Part shown: piece by piece, positions 9,510 to 18,441 of the stretch
How positions within the stretch are numbered: the first letter of the stretch is position 1
How the letters are laid out: every line of letters starts with the position of its first letter
From: Pontibacter chinhatensis
Lineage (GTDB): Bacteria; Bacteroidota; Bacteroidia; Cytophagales; Hymenobacteraceae
DNA: 64,000 bases
Reading direction: 5' to 3'
Assembly (NCBI RefSeq): GCF_900113285.1
Contig: NZ_FOOT01000003.1
Span: 496,001 to 560,000, forward strand
Program-made: the position numbers and the translations under genes
Notes under the pieces: generated by a model
Told to the model about the DNA's origin: nothing
What the model saw: the letters and a program-made list of their open reading frames with translations, nothing else
Databases searched by the model: none

Positions 9510-10091
9510 ATGAATATGGAGAATACAGAGGACAAGAACAATCCATGGCATAGTGTGAGTTACGGCGAAATGTCGCCAGAAGTGGTAACGGCTATCATTG
9601 AGATTCCGAAAGGATCGAAGGCCAAGTATGAATTGGATAAGGATAGCGGTATGCTGAAGCTGGACCGTGTGCTTTTCTCATCGGTAAACTACCCGGCCAA
9701 TTATGGCTTTATCCCACAAACCTACTGCGACGACAAAGACCCGCTGGATATACTAGTGATTTGCTCTATTGACGTGCAGCCGATGTGCCTGATCGACGCT
9801 AAAGTGATTGGCGTGATGCAGATGATAGACAACAACGAGGAGGACGATAAAATCATTGCCGTGGCTTACAACGACATGTCGGTGCGCCACATCAACGACA
9901 TCTCTGAACTGCCGCCGCATACGCTGCTGGAGATGCGCCGCTTCTTCGAAGACTATAAGAAGCTGGAGAACAAGGAAGTGATCGTGGAGCAATTCCTGGG
10001 CCGTGAGCATGCCTACAGAATCATCCAGGAGAGCATCGACCTTTACAACACTACATTTGGCGAGCCTTCTAAGAAAGAGCAAACGCTATAA
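9510..10091 (+). CDS. ppa: Inorganic pyrophosphatase, family I
   Basis: 193 residues from the ATG at 9510; a TTG at 9486 would add eight unconserved residues. It hydrolyses PPi to two phosphates and pulls biosynthetic reactions forward. The signature [10 protein letters not shown] with its Mg-binding Asp residues lies at about 79-88, and the substrate-binding Lys/Tyr in KAKYELDK and [10 protein letters not shown]. It lies behind the phosphatase gene and is closed by the terminator at 10113. Confidence 0.96.
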   Translation: MNMENTEDKNNPWHSVSYGEMSPEVVTAIIEIPKGSKAKYELDKDSGMLKLDRVLFSSVNYPANYGFIPQTYCDDKDPLDILVICSIDVQPMCLIDAKVIGVMQMIDNNEEDDKIIAVAYNDMSVRHINDISELPPHTLLEMRRFFEDYKKLENKEVIVEQFLGREHAYRIIQESIDLYNTTFGEPSKKEQTL

Positions 10092-10112
10092 AATTATTAC
10101 TTTTCCTGTTTT

Positions 10113-10152
10113 AAGCCTGGCCTGGGGTAACCCGAGCCGGGCTTTTATTTTT
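10113..10152 (+). terminator. Intrinsic terminator after ppa
   Basis: The stem AAGCCTGGCCTGGG / CCCGAGCCGGGCTT with internal mismatches and a GTAA loop is followed by TTATTTTTT. Confidence 0.85.
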
Positions 10153-10243
10153 TGACAGTAGCAGCACCAAGTATGGCGCGCACCCAGAACCGCAGGTAGC
10201 CGCGTTTGATTGGCGGGTGATTTGTTGCGTACTTGCAGATTAA

Positions 10244-11146
10244 ATGAGCCTGAACAGAGACATTGGCATAAGAGAAGCGGAGCGCCACCCGCGCAGGTTG
10301 TTGGAGGGACTGCTGTACAGCAGCGTCTTCATCTCTTGCTGCGGCCTTGCACTGACCGCAGAGACGTACCTGCTGGCCGGGCTGCCGGTGTCCTGGGCGA
10401 TGGCGGTGTTTGTGTTTCTGGCCACGCTGTTTACCTACAACCTCAGCAGTGTGCAGAGTATCGTCCGAAGACCCCGCCAAAGTATAAACAGGCACGACCC
10501 GGTGTGGGGGCAACGCCACAAGCGGGAACTGGCGGTGCTGGGGCTGCTGAGTATAGCCATGGCGGTGGGGGTATACTTTTGGTTCGGTCTGCGGGTAGAT
10601 TGGTGGTTCCTGCTGCACCTGGCCATAATCTCGGTAGGGTATACAGTGCCGGTGCTCTACAAGCAGAGGCGTGTAAGGCCGCTGCGCAGCGTGCCGCTGC
10701 TCAAAGTGTTCCTGATAGCCTATGTATGGGCGGTGGTGACGGCTATGCTCCCGCTGCTGGATGCCGGCATGGACGTATGGCAACCGGAAACGCTGTGGCT
10801 TTTCCTGCGCCGCTTCCTGTTTATACTTGCCTTAGCCCTTCTCTTCGATATCCGCGATTTCTCCTATGACCGCAACATGAACACGCTCACTTTTCCGGGC
10901 TGGATAGGCGTGCGCAAGACCAAGCTACTCTCGCTGGGGCTGCTGGGGCTGTACATGCTGGTGGTGCTGGCAAGCGGGGAGGCCGGTGTTATACTTTGGG
11001 CCCTGCTGGCAAGCGCCTTGGGAGCGGCCGTAATCGTATGGCGCTCTGCAGAGAATAGGCCGCGCGCCTACTTTGCCATCCTGGCTGACGGAGCCATGTT
11101 GCTGCATGCCGGGTTAGTGGTCTTGGCTACCGTTGTGGCTGGCTGA
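10244..11146 (+). CDS. UbiA-superfamily prenyltransferase-like membrane protein
   Basis: 300 residues with about eight membrane helices. The second Asp-rich motif of UbiA enzymes is intact (DIRDFSYDRNMNTLTFP, about residue 200), but where the first NDxxDxxxD motif should be, the sequence reads YNLSSVQSI, so the prenyl-diphosphate/Mg site appears altered. It could be a diverged transferase acting on another substrate or one that has lost this activity. The gene stands alone; its last 20 bases overlap the 3' end of the convergent nnr gene. Fold is clear; activity is unknown. Confidence 0.75.
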   Translation: MSLNRDIGIREAERHPRRLLEGLLYSSVFISCCGLALTAETYLLAGLPVSWAMAVFVFLATLFTYNLSSVQSIVRRPRQSINRHDPVWGQRHKRELAVLGLLSIAMAVGVYFWFGLRVDWWFLLHLAIISVGYTVPVLYKQRRVRPLRSVPLLKVFLIAYVWAVVTAMLPLLDAGMDVWQPETLWLFLRRFLFILALALLFDIRDFSYDRNMNTLTFPGWIGVRKTKLLSLGLLGLYMLVVLASGEAGVILWALLASALGAAVIVWRSAENRPRAYFAILADGAMLLHAGLVVLATVVAG

Positions 11147-12644
11147 GGTGCAGAAACGCCTTGGGCAGGTGGTCTATCACGTCAGAGGCTGTCATGCCTA
11201 TCTCGCCTACCGTTTGCAGCGCCAGGTCGGCGGCCAGACCATGTATAAATACCCCCAGCCGGCAGGCCTCCTCCAGCGTATAGTGCTGTCCCACCAAGGC
11301 CGTGATAATGCCGGTCAGCACATCGCCGGTGCCGCCAGTGGCCAGGCCCGGATTGCCCGTGGTGTTAAAGTATACTTTGCCTTCGGGCGTACCGATGGCC
11401 GTGTGGCCCCCTTTCAGCACCACATAGCAGCCATACTCCATACAGAACTCGCGCAGGTGCTGCAGGCGGTCGTAGTCGTTTTTGACCTTGCCTACCAAGC
11501 GCTCAAACTCCTTGGGGTGCGGCGTGAAAATGAGCTCTTTCTGGTATAGCTGGCCTTTCAATTTTTCGCTGGCCGCAATCAGGTTAATGGCATCCGCATC
11601 CAGCACCATCGGGCGGGAGGAGGTGGCCAGCAGCTGCCCGATAGCTGTCTTGGTAACGCGCTCGGTGCCGATGCCTGGCCCAATTCCAACGACGCTATAC
11701 TTCTCCAGCTCCGGGGGCAATTCAGAAAGGTGTTTGCGGTTTTTGTCGGTGAGGGTCATAGCTTCGGGCACGGCCGTTTGCAGGATGGGGTAGCCCGCCT
11801 GTGGCACCTGCACCGTGAGCAGGCCGGTGCCGCTGCGGAGGCAGGCGCGGGAAGCCAGCACAGCCGCGCCCATTTTGCCGTAGCTACCGCAAAGCAGCAG
11901 TGCATGGCCATAGGTGCCCTTGTGCGAGAATTTCTTCCGGGGTTTTAGCAGCCGCTGTATAGCCTCCTGCCGGGTACAGTAAAAGTTTGATTTTACCTTA
12001 GCGATAAATTGCTGGCTCAACCCGATGGGAACCACCTGCCACGAGCCTACAAAGCGTTCGTGCTGGGGCAGCAGAAAGGCCAGTTTGGGGAGTTCAAAGC
12101 TAACGGTATACGTTGCCCGGATGATGGCCCCTTCCTCAGGTGTCTGGCTGTCGGAGAAGAGGCCGGAGGGGATATCGATGGCGGTGATGGTGGCGCCACT
12201 GCTGTTCAGTTTCTCAATCACCTGGCCATACAAGCCGGTAACGGGGCGGTTCAGGCCAGTGCCGAAAAGGGCATCCACCACCAGCACATCGCCTTTCAGC
12301 TCCGGAAGGGCATTTTCCTGTTCCACGTGGCTGGGTGGTAATTCCGGCGGCAGGCGCTTCAGGTTTACCTTAAAATCATCCGAGGCCCTGGAGGTATCCC
12401 CCACCACGTAGGGCTGTACTTTATACTTGCGCTCGTGCAGCAGGCGCGCCACGGCCAGTCCGTCGCCGCCGTTGTTGCCGGGGCCACAGAAAATGTGTAC
12501 CTCCGCACCAGGCTGAAACTTATTTTCAAACCAGCCGGTAAAGGCTTTCGCTGCCCGTTCCATCAGGTCGGTGGAGGAGATGCCTTCTTCACGGATAGTA
12601 TAAGCGTCGGCTTCGCGGGTTTGGGCGGCGTTGAGGATTTTCAT
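11127..12644 (-). CDS. nnr: Bifunctional NAD(P)HX epimerase/dehydratase
   Basis: 505 residues from the ATG at 12644 (MKILNAAQTREAD); the open frame upstream adds 38 unconserved residues. It repairs hydrated NADH/NADPH. The N-terminal YjeF_N epimerase domain (about 1-215) contains FCGPGNNGGDGLAVAR; the C-terminal ribokinase-like dehydratase domain (about 225-500) contains GHALLLCGSYGKMGAA and the ATP/ADP-site loop NTTGNPGLATGGTGDVLTG. Its 3' end overlaps the UbiA-like gene by 20 bp, tail to tail. The assignment is firm. Confidence 0.95.
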   Translation of the reverse strand: MKILNAAQTREADAYTIREEGISSTDLMERAAKAFTGWFENKFQPGAEVHIFCGPGNNGGDGLAVARLLHERKYKVQPYVVGDTSRASDDFKVNLKRLPPELPPSHVEQENALPELKGDVLVVDALFGTGLNRPVTGLYGQVIEKLNSSGATITAIDIPSGLFSDSQTPEEGAIIRATYTVSFELPKLAFLLPQHERFVGSWQVVPIGLSQQFIAKVKSNFYCTRQEAIQRLLKPRKKFSHKGTYGHALLLCGSYGKMGAAVLASRACLRSGTGLLTVQVPQAGYPILQTAVPEAMTLTDKNRKHLSELPPELEKYSVVGIGPGIGTERVTKTAIGQLLATSSRPMVLDADAINLIAASEKLKGQLYQKELIFTPHPKEFERLVGKVKNDYDRLQHLREFCMEYGCYVVLKGGHTAIGTPEGKVYFNTTGNPGLATGGTGDVLTGIITALVGQHYTLEEACRLGVFIHGLAADLALQTVGEIGMTASDVIDHLPKAFLHLSQPQR

Positions 12645-12828
12645 GTGGAACAGCAGGGTTAGTACGCCTAAATATACTTTATTGCGATGGTTCGGTTGCG
12701 GGTGCAGCAGGTGAAGACGGGCAATGTATCCGCAGCAATAAGCACGATAAAAATGCAACCATCAGGGCACAAAAAAGAGTAAAAACCAGTTTACAAGCTA
12801 CTGCTCAACCCTAAACCAAAGTATAAAT

Positions 12829-13719
12829 TTGAAACTGAAGAACAAACTTATCGCTTCTCTGCTGAGCCTGCTGGTGCTGGCAAACCCTGTGCTGGCGCAG
12901 CAGCCAGGTATAAAACAAGATAGTGTTACCATACTTGCCGACACAGGTGTTTCTGTCAGGGCAGATACTACTCAAGGTCTTGACCTGCGCAACAAGGCCA
13001 TCATCACGGCCGAGGGTGACACCATTTACCCGGGCCAGAAGCATCCCTTCACGGAGTCGCAGTTGCGGGAGGGGGAGAACAAACGCTACCTGAAGCGGGC
13101 TGTGATTCCGGCTGCCGCCCTTATCGGACTGGGTGTTTATACAATACAGGGCAACGGTTTCTTCAGCAGCTTTGATGCCCGCGATGCCCGCAACAGGCAC
13201 ACCCCGGATTTTGCCACCAAGGTAGACGACTATGTTTTCTTCGTGCCGCTGGCGTACCTGTACGGCTTCAACGCCTTCTCCTCGCAGAACCGGCATGAGG
13301 TGGGACGGCAGACCAAGCTGCTGATTGCCTCCGGCGCGTTAACCTCCGCCCTGGTGTGGCCCACGAAGAAACTTACGAACATCGACCGCCCCAACGAAGA
13401 CAGCTACGCCTTCCCGTCGGGGCACACGGCCTACGCCTTTACCATTGCCACCGTGGTGGACAAGGAGTTCCGGCACAAGAGCCCGTGGGTGAGCGTGGGC
13501 AGCTATGCCATTGCTACCGGCACCGGCGTGCTGCGCGTCATGAACAACGAGCACTGGATGGCCGATGTGCTGGCCGGTGCCGGCGTGGGCATCCTGTCGG
13601 TGAACACGGTGTACTGGCTGCACGACAAGTTTGCCAAAGACAAAGGCCTAAACACGATGGTAGTGCCCACGGTGCTGCCCAACGGAAGCCCGGGTGTGGG
13701 ACTAAGTGTAACCTTTTAA
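12829..13719 (+). CDS. PAP2-family phosphatase, secreted or membrane-bound
   Basis: 296 residues. The only start giving a complete signal peptide (MKLKNKLIASLLSLLVLANP) is the TTG at 12829, which overlaps a TAAATTTG element, so the true transcript start needs mapping. The three parts of the PAP2 phosphatase site are present: KKLTNIDRP, PSGHT and RVMNNEHWMAD. Such enzymes remove phosphate from lipid phosphates such as undecaprenyl pyrophosphate or phosphatidylglycerol phosphate on the outer face of the membrane. Substrate cannot be read from the sequence. It is divergent from nnr and ends in a terminator. Confidence 0.88.
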   Translation: MKLKNKLIASLLSLLVLANPVLAQQPGIKQDSVTILADTGVSVRADTTQGLDLRNKAIITAEGDTIYPGQKHPFTESQLREGENKRYLKRAVIPAAALIGLGVYTIQGNGFFSSFDARDARNRHTPDFATKVDDYVFFVPLAYLYGFNAFSSQNRHEVGRQTKLLIASGALTSALVWPTKKLTNIDRPNEDSYAFPSGHTAYAFTIATVVDKEFRHKSPWVSVGSYAIATGTGVLRVMNNEHWMADVLAGAGVGILSVNTVYWLHDKFAKDKGLNTMVVPTVLPNGSPGVGLSVTF

Positions 13720-13739
13720 CCTATACTTTACGAAGAGAG

Positions 13740-13772
13740 AAAGGCGCTGCAGCAGGAGCGCCTTTTCTTTTT
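13740..13772 (+). terminator. Intrinsic terminator after the PAP2 gene
   Basis: AAAGGCGCT pairs with AGCGCCTTT over an 8-base loop, followed by a T-rich tail (TCTTTTT). It ends 11 bases before the next ATG. Confidence 0.88.
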
Positions 13773-13783
13773 AACTTTACCCG

Positions 13784-16204
13784 ATGCCATACCTCCGCTA
13801 CCTTATCCTATTATACTTCTGTCTGCTTTCCGGCGCTGCCCTGGCGCAGGTGCGGCAGGTGCAGGGCGTGGTGCGCGATGCAGCCACCGGCGAGCGACTG
13901 CCCTTTGTAAGCATTGTGGCCAACGGGGGCGAGACGGGTACCACGACCAACCTGGAGGGCGAGTATAGCCTGCGCCACCAGCAACCTATCCGCAGCCTGC
14001 GCTTCAGCTATGTGGGCTACCTGCCCAGCACTGTCTACCCGGACTCGGTGGAAAGTATAAACGTGCAGCTGCAGCCCACGGCGGTACGCCTGCAGGAAGT
14101 GGTGGTACTAGGCACCGGTGAGAACCCAGCGCACCGCATCATCCGGCTGGCTACGCAAAACCGCGTGCAGCACCGCCTGCAGAACCTGGAGAGCTATACG
14201 TACCGCACTTACAACAAATTTATACTTTCCGCCAGCGCTGTAGCGGAGCGGGAGCTGCGCGATACCCTGCAACTCTCCAAGCGCGACTCGGCTTACCTGA
14301 AGATGCGCAACCTACTGGCCAAGCAGCACCTCTTCCTACTGGAGAGCGTCACTGACTACGCCTTTCTGCAGCCTGACCTCACCAAGGAAACCGTGCTGGC
14401 CACGCGCGTGTCGGGGCTGCAGCAGCCGAACTTTGGCCTGGTGGCCGCCGAGGCCCGTGAGTTTTCCGTGTACGATGACCTGCCGGTGTTCTTTGGCAAG
14501 CGCTACCTGAGCCCTTTGAGCCCGGGCAGTACCCGCAAGTATAACTTTGTGCTGCAGGAGACGGTGGTGCAGGGCCAAGACAGCATCTTTATCATCTCCT
14601 TTGAGCCGCAGCAGGGCAAAAACTTCGAGGGTCTGAAAGGGCTGCTTTACATCAACAGCAACGGCTGGGCCGTGCAAAACGTGCTGGCCGGTTCAGCAGG
14701 GGATGACGAGAAACGCAATATCCAGCTGCAGCAGCGCTTCGAGCAGGTGGGGCCGCAACAACGATGGTTTCCGACAGAATTGGATGTGGAGCTGACCATC
14801 CCGCAACTCAACCTGAACGGGCATCAGCCTTACGCGCACATGCGCACCTACATCACAAACATCAACCTGAACCCTGCTTTGCGCCGCTCCGAGTTTGGCG
14901 TGGTAGCCCTGAAACAACAAGCGGATGCCCACCATCAACCCGACAGCTTTTTCCAGACCTACCGTCCCGACTCGCTCACCCAACTGGAGCAGCGCACTTA
15001 CGAGCGCCTCGACAGCGTGGGCCGCGAGCGGAAGCTGGACCGCACCATCCGCACGATGGAGTACCTCATGGCCCGGCAGATTCCCATTGGTATCATTAGC
15101 CTGGACCTGCGGCGCCTGTTGCGGGTAAGTGCCTTTGAGGGCATGCGCCTGGGAATGGGAGCCTACACCAACGACCGGCTTTCCGAAAGGTTTAAGGTGG
15201 GTGGTTATTGGGGCTATGCTTTCAAAGACCGCAAGGCCAAGTATGGCGCTGATGCCTCGGTTATACTTTACCAGCCGCTGGAGCTGCAGCTAAGCGGCAG
15301 CTACTTTAAGGACGTGCTGGAAACCGGCGGGCGGCGATTGGCTTTTGAAGAAGGCTACGGGCTGCTGGGCAACCTGCGGCGCGCGCTCCTGACGGACATG
15401 GATTACACCACCCACCAAAGTATAGCCCTGCAGGGCCGCGTGCGGCGTTACCTGCAGGCCAGTGCGCAGCTTAGGCAGGAGGAGCGGCGTCCAACCTTGC
15501 TGCAGCCAGAGGGGCAGCCTGTGCCGGTGTTTAGCCTCACCGAGGCAGTGGTGGGCTTGCGCTTTGCTCCCGGTGAGAAGTATATGGAGCAATTCAACCG
15601 CCTGGTGCCCATGGCAGGGGAGGGCAAGCCGGTGCTGTGGCTGCAGTATACTCGTGGGTTGGATGGCTTCCTGGACGGAGACTATAGCTACAACAAGTAT
15701 GACCTGCGGCTAAGGACCCTGCTGCGGCACCGCACCTTCGGCGAGAGCCGGATTATACTTTCCGGCGGCTGGGTGGAGGGCAATGCCCCGCTGGTAACGC
15801 GTTACAACGGCTACGGCAGCAACAACCGTGACTACAAACTCTACACCAGCGAGGGCTTTGAGACAATGTACCCTTACGAGTTCTTCACCGACCGTTACGC
15901 GGCCCTTTTCTTTTCCCAAAACTTTGGCAAGCGCCTGCTCAACACCCGCTTCTTTGCCCCCGACCTGGTGGCGGTCACTAACGTTGGCTTTGGAAGTATG
16001 GAGGAGCCGCTGCAGGAGCTGCCGGAGGTTACGTTCAGAAGCATGCGCAAAGGGTATTTTGAGTCGGGATTGATGCTGAACAATATCATCAGCTCGCCCA
16101 TCAGCGGGGTGGGCGTGGGCGCTTTTTACCGCTATGGCCCGTATGCCCTGCCAAACTCGCGCGACAACCTCCGTATAAAGCTTACCGTGAGTCTGCTGTT
16201 TTAG
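13784..16204 (+). CDS. DUF5686 outer-membrane protein with carboxypeptidase-like domain
   Basis: 806 residues. A signal peptide (1-21, ending ALAQ) is followed by a CarboxypepD_reg-like beta sandwich (about 24-105, GVVRDAATGERLPFVSI) and then a long DUF5686 region whose last 400 residues alternate in beta-barrel style and end in the aromatic LLF typical of outer-membrane barrels. The family is common in Bacteroidota and its function is not established; it resembles TonB-dependent-receptor partners without a plug. It has seven or more AAGTATA words in several reading frames. The gene stands alone, with a TAACTTTA element just before the start. Confidence 0.85.
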   Translation: MPYLRYLILLYFCLLSGAALAQVRQVQGVVRDAATGERLPFVSIVANGGETGTTTNLEGEYSLRHQQPIRSLRFSYVGYLPSTVYPDSVESINVQLQPTAVRLQEVVVLGTGENPAHRIIRLATQNRVQHRLQNLESYTYRTYNKFILSASAVAERELRDTLQLSKRDSAYLKMRNLLAKQHLFLLESVTDYAFLQPDLTKETVLATRVSGLQQPNFGLVAAEAREFSVYDDLPVFFGKRYLSPLSPGSTRKYNFVLQETVVQGQDSIFIISFEPQQGKNFEGLKGLLYINSNGWAVQNVLAGSAGDDEKRNIQLQQRFEQVGPQQRWFPTELDVELTIPQLNLNGHQPYAHMRTYITNINLNPALRRSEFGVVALKQQADAHHQPDSFFQTYRPDSLTQLEQRTYERLDSVGRERKLDRTIRTMEYLMARQIPIGIISLDLRRLLRVSAFEGMRLGMGAYTNDRLSERFKVGGYWGYAFKDRKAKYGADASVILYQPLELQLSGSYFKDVLETGGRRLAFEEGYGLLGNLRRALLTDMDYTTHQSIALQGRVRRYLQASAQLRQEERRPTLLQPEGQPVPVFSLTEAVVGLRFAPGEKYMEQFNRLVPMAGEGKPVLWLQYTRGLDGFLDGDYSYNKYDLRLRTLLRHRTFGESRIILSGGWVEGNAPLVTRYNGYGSNNRDYKLYTSEGFETMYPYEFFTDRYAALFFSQNFGKRLLNTRFFAPDLVAVTNVGFGSMEEPLQELPEVTFRSMRKGYFESGLMLNNIISSPISGVGVGAFYRYGPYALPNSRDNLRIKLTVSLLF

Positions 16205-16355
16205 GCGATGCTGACCTACGGAAGTATAAAGTATAAACCGGAGCAGTGATTGTCAATTATTTAATAACGTGCATGTAAAAGTATGATTGTGTTTGTAAAG
16301 TGCAGGTATAATAAACAAAATAATAAAGTATAACGCGCGCTAACCTATAAATCCA

Positions 16356-16363
16356 TAACTTTG
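16356..16363 (+). promoter_or_regulatory. -7 promoter element before the aminotransferase
   Basis: TAACTTTG matches TAnnTTTG 32 bases before the ATG at 16396. The preceding 150 bp are AT-rich and hold three AAGTATA words. Confidence 0.5.
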
Positions 16364-16395
16364 TTGCACCTATTTCCCACTCAGAATTCAACAAC

Positions 16396-17652
16396 ATGAC
16401 AGTTTCTAAAATGGCGCAAAACCTAATCGGCTCCGAAATTATTCGGGTAGCCGGCGAGGTGAACGCGATGATAGCCAAAGGCGAGCCTATCTGTAACCTC
16501 ACCATCGGCGACTTTAACCCCAGCATTTACCCGATTCCGGAGGAGCTGCGCAAGGGCATCACCAAAGCTTATGAGCAAGGCCACACCAACTACCCGCCTG
16601 CCAACGGCGTGGCAGTGCTGCGCAAAGCGGTGGTAAACTTCACGCAGGAGCGCCTGGGGCTTACGTACCCGGAAAACGACATCCTGGTAGCGGGTGGCTC
16701 ACGTCCGCTCATTTACGCCACCTACCTGGCCTTGGTAGACCCGGGCGATAAGGTGGTATACCCTACTCCCTCCTGGAATAACAACCACTACTGCCACCTG
16801 TCTGGCGCAACGCCGGTAGAGGTGAAAACGCGCCCGGAGAACAACTTTATGCCGACTGCCGCCGACGTGAAGCCGCATCTGGAAGGCGCTACCATGCTGG
16901 CCTTATGCTCTCCGCTGAACCCAACCGGTACGATGTTCTCCCAAAAAGACCTGGAGGAGATTTGTGACCTGGTGCTGGAGGAGAACCGCAGCCGCAGGGA
17001 AGGCGAGAAACCGCTGTACCTGCTCTACGACCAGATTTACTGGATGCTGACTTTTGGCCAGGCCGAGCACTACAACCCGGTGAGCCTGCGCCCCGAGATG
17101 CGCGACTATACCATCTACATCGATGGTACCTCCAAGTGCTTTGCTGCCACTGGCGTACGCGTAGGCTATGCTTTTGGCCCGACTGTAGTGATGGACAAGA
17201 TGAAATCCATCCTGGGTCACGTGGGTGCCTGGGCGCCTAAGGCCGAGCAGATGGCTACGGCCGAATTCCTGCAGAACCCAGAGGCGGTAGACAGCTTCAT
17301 GAACGAGTTTAAGCCGAAAGTGCGGGAGAGCCTGAATACCTTGTATAACGGGTTCCAGGAGCTGAAGGCGGAAGGATTTGCTGTGGATGCCATCGAGCCG
17401 ATGGGGGCCATTTACCTTTCTGCCAAGATAGACCTGGCAGGTAAAACCACGCCGGAGGGTAAGGTGCTGGAGACAAGCCAGGACATCACATTCTATGTGT
17501 TGCACGAGGCCAAGCTGGCAGTAGTGCCATTCTCGGCCTTCGGCTCTGGCAAAGACCTGAACTGGTTCAGGCTGTCGGTAGGAGGTGCCTCGCTGGAGGA
17601 TATCAAAGCTTCCGTGGGCAGGCTGCGCAAGGCCCTGCAGCAGCTGAAGTAG
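16396..17652 (+). CDS. PLP-dependent class I/II aminotransferase, aspartate-aminotransferase-like
   Basis: 418 residues, fold type I. The PLP lysine is in DGTSKCFAATGVRVGY (about residue 246), the cofactor-binding Asn in SPLNPTGTMFS and the Asp in YDQIYW, and the substrate arginine in NWFRLSVGG. The sequence follows the aspartate/aromatic aminotransferase type found in Bacteroidota. It is convergent with an AsnC-type regulator and close to an asparagine synthetase-like gene, which fits aspartate metabolism, but the substrate is inference. Confidence 0.85.
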   Translation: MTVSKMAQNLIGSEIIRVAGEVNAMIAKGEPICNLTIGDFNPSIYPIPEELRKGITKAYEQGHTNYPPANGVAVLRKAVVNFTQERLGLTYPENDILVAGGSRPLIYATYLALVDPGDKVVYPTPSWNNNHYCHLSGATPVEVKTRPENNFMPTAADVKPHLEGATMLALCSPLNPTGTMFSQKDLEEICDLVLEENRSRREGEKPLYLLYDQIYWMLTFGQAEHYNPVSLRPEMRDYTIYIDGTSKCFAATGVRVGYAFGPTVVMDKMKSILGHVGAWAPKAEQMATAEFLQNPEAVDSFMNEFKPKVRESLNTLYNGFQELKAEGFAVDAIEPMGAIYLSAKIDLAGKTTPEGKVLETSQDITFYVLHEAKLAVVPFSAFGSGKDLNWFRLSVGGASLEDIKASVGRLRKALQQLK

Positions 17653-17782
17653 ACCAGAGATTTCCCAGGATTTAACAGATTATCCTGATTCTGAAAAAGT
17701 AGCCTATTTGCCCTCGCTCGTCTCCGACGGGTGTGAGCTATAAATTGCACCTCTGGGGCAAATAAAACCGAATTTATACTTG

Positions 17783-17814
17783 AAGAGACGCAGCAATCAC
17801 TGCGTCTCTTTTTT
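17783..17814. terminator. Bidirectional terminator between the aminotransferase and the AsnC-type gene
   Basis: AAGAGACGCAG pairs perfectly with CTGCGTCTCTT over a 6-base loop, with TTTTT following on the plus strand. It lies between converging genes and ends just before the regulator's stop. Confidence 0.88.
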
Positions 17815-17819
17815 ATTTG

Positions 17820-18278
17820 TTACTCAATCTGTATCTGGCGGTTTATACTTTCCTCCAGTGATATCAGGGTCTCGGTGCGCTGTACGCCCTCGATGGGTTG
17901 CAGTTTCTCGTTGAGTACCTCGCGCAGGTGGTTGGTGTCGCGGCAGACGATTTTGGCAAACATGCTGTAAGCGCCCGTGGTGTAGTGCAGCTCCACTACT
18001 TCGGGTATCTCTTTCAACTTCTTCACCGTCTCTTTATACTCCGAGCCCTTCTCCAGGAAAACCCCGATAAAGGCGCAGATATCAAAGCCTACGGCCGCCG
18101 GGTTTATCAGCAACTGCGCCCCTTTCACCACGCCCATCTCCGTCAGTTTCTTCATGCGCACATGGATGGTCCCCCCCGAAACGTTCAGCTCCTTGGCAAT
18201 ATCGGTGTAGGGGCGGGTTACGTCCTGCATCAGCAGCCGCAAAATCTGTTTATCTAGTTTATCAATTTCGTAATGCAT
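17820..18278 (-). CDS. Lrp/AsnC-family transcriptional regulator
   Basis: 152 residues. The N-terminal AsnC-type helix-turn-helix (LDKQILRLLMQDVTRPYTDI...VSGGTIHVRMKKL) is followed by the RAM ligand-binding domain (about 70-145), in which the family binds amino acids and forms octamers. It is divergent from the archaeal-type asparagine synthetase gene across 163 AT-rich bases, the same head-to-head layout as asnC/asnA in E. coli. I therefore infer that it senses asparagine or a related amino acid and controls that gene and itself. Confidence 0.93.
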   Translation of the reverse strand: MHYEIDKLDKQILRLLMQDVTRPYTDIAKELNVSGGTIHVRMKKLTEMGVVKGAQLLINPAAVGFDICAFIGVFLEKGSEYKETVKKLKEIPEVVELHYTTGAYSMFAKIVCRDTNHLREVLNEKLQPIEGVQRTETLISLEESINRQIQIE

Positions 18279-18392
18279 ACGCTCTTTTACCTACCTCTTT
18301 TAACATATTTTCAAAGATAAAGGTTATTATTGAAAATTTGATAAATAAATAAAATTATATTTGTTAAATTTTTAATTAAGAACAACTGTTTT

Positions 18393-18400
18393 TACATTTG
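18393..18400 (+). promoter_or_regulatory. -7 promoter element of the asparagine synthetase-like gene
   Basis: TACATTTG matches TAnnTTTG 41 bases before the ATG. The 100 bp upstream are extremely AT-rich, a likely place for AsnC-type regulator binding. Confidence 0.5.
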
Positions 18401-18441
18401 TGATGTATAAACGCTTAATTCATTATCAAATAAACAAAAAA

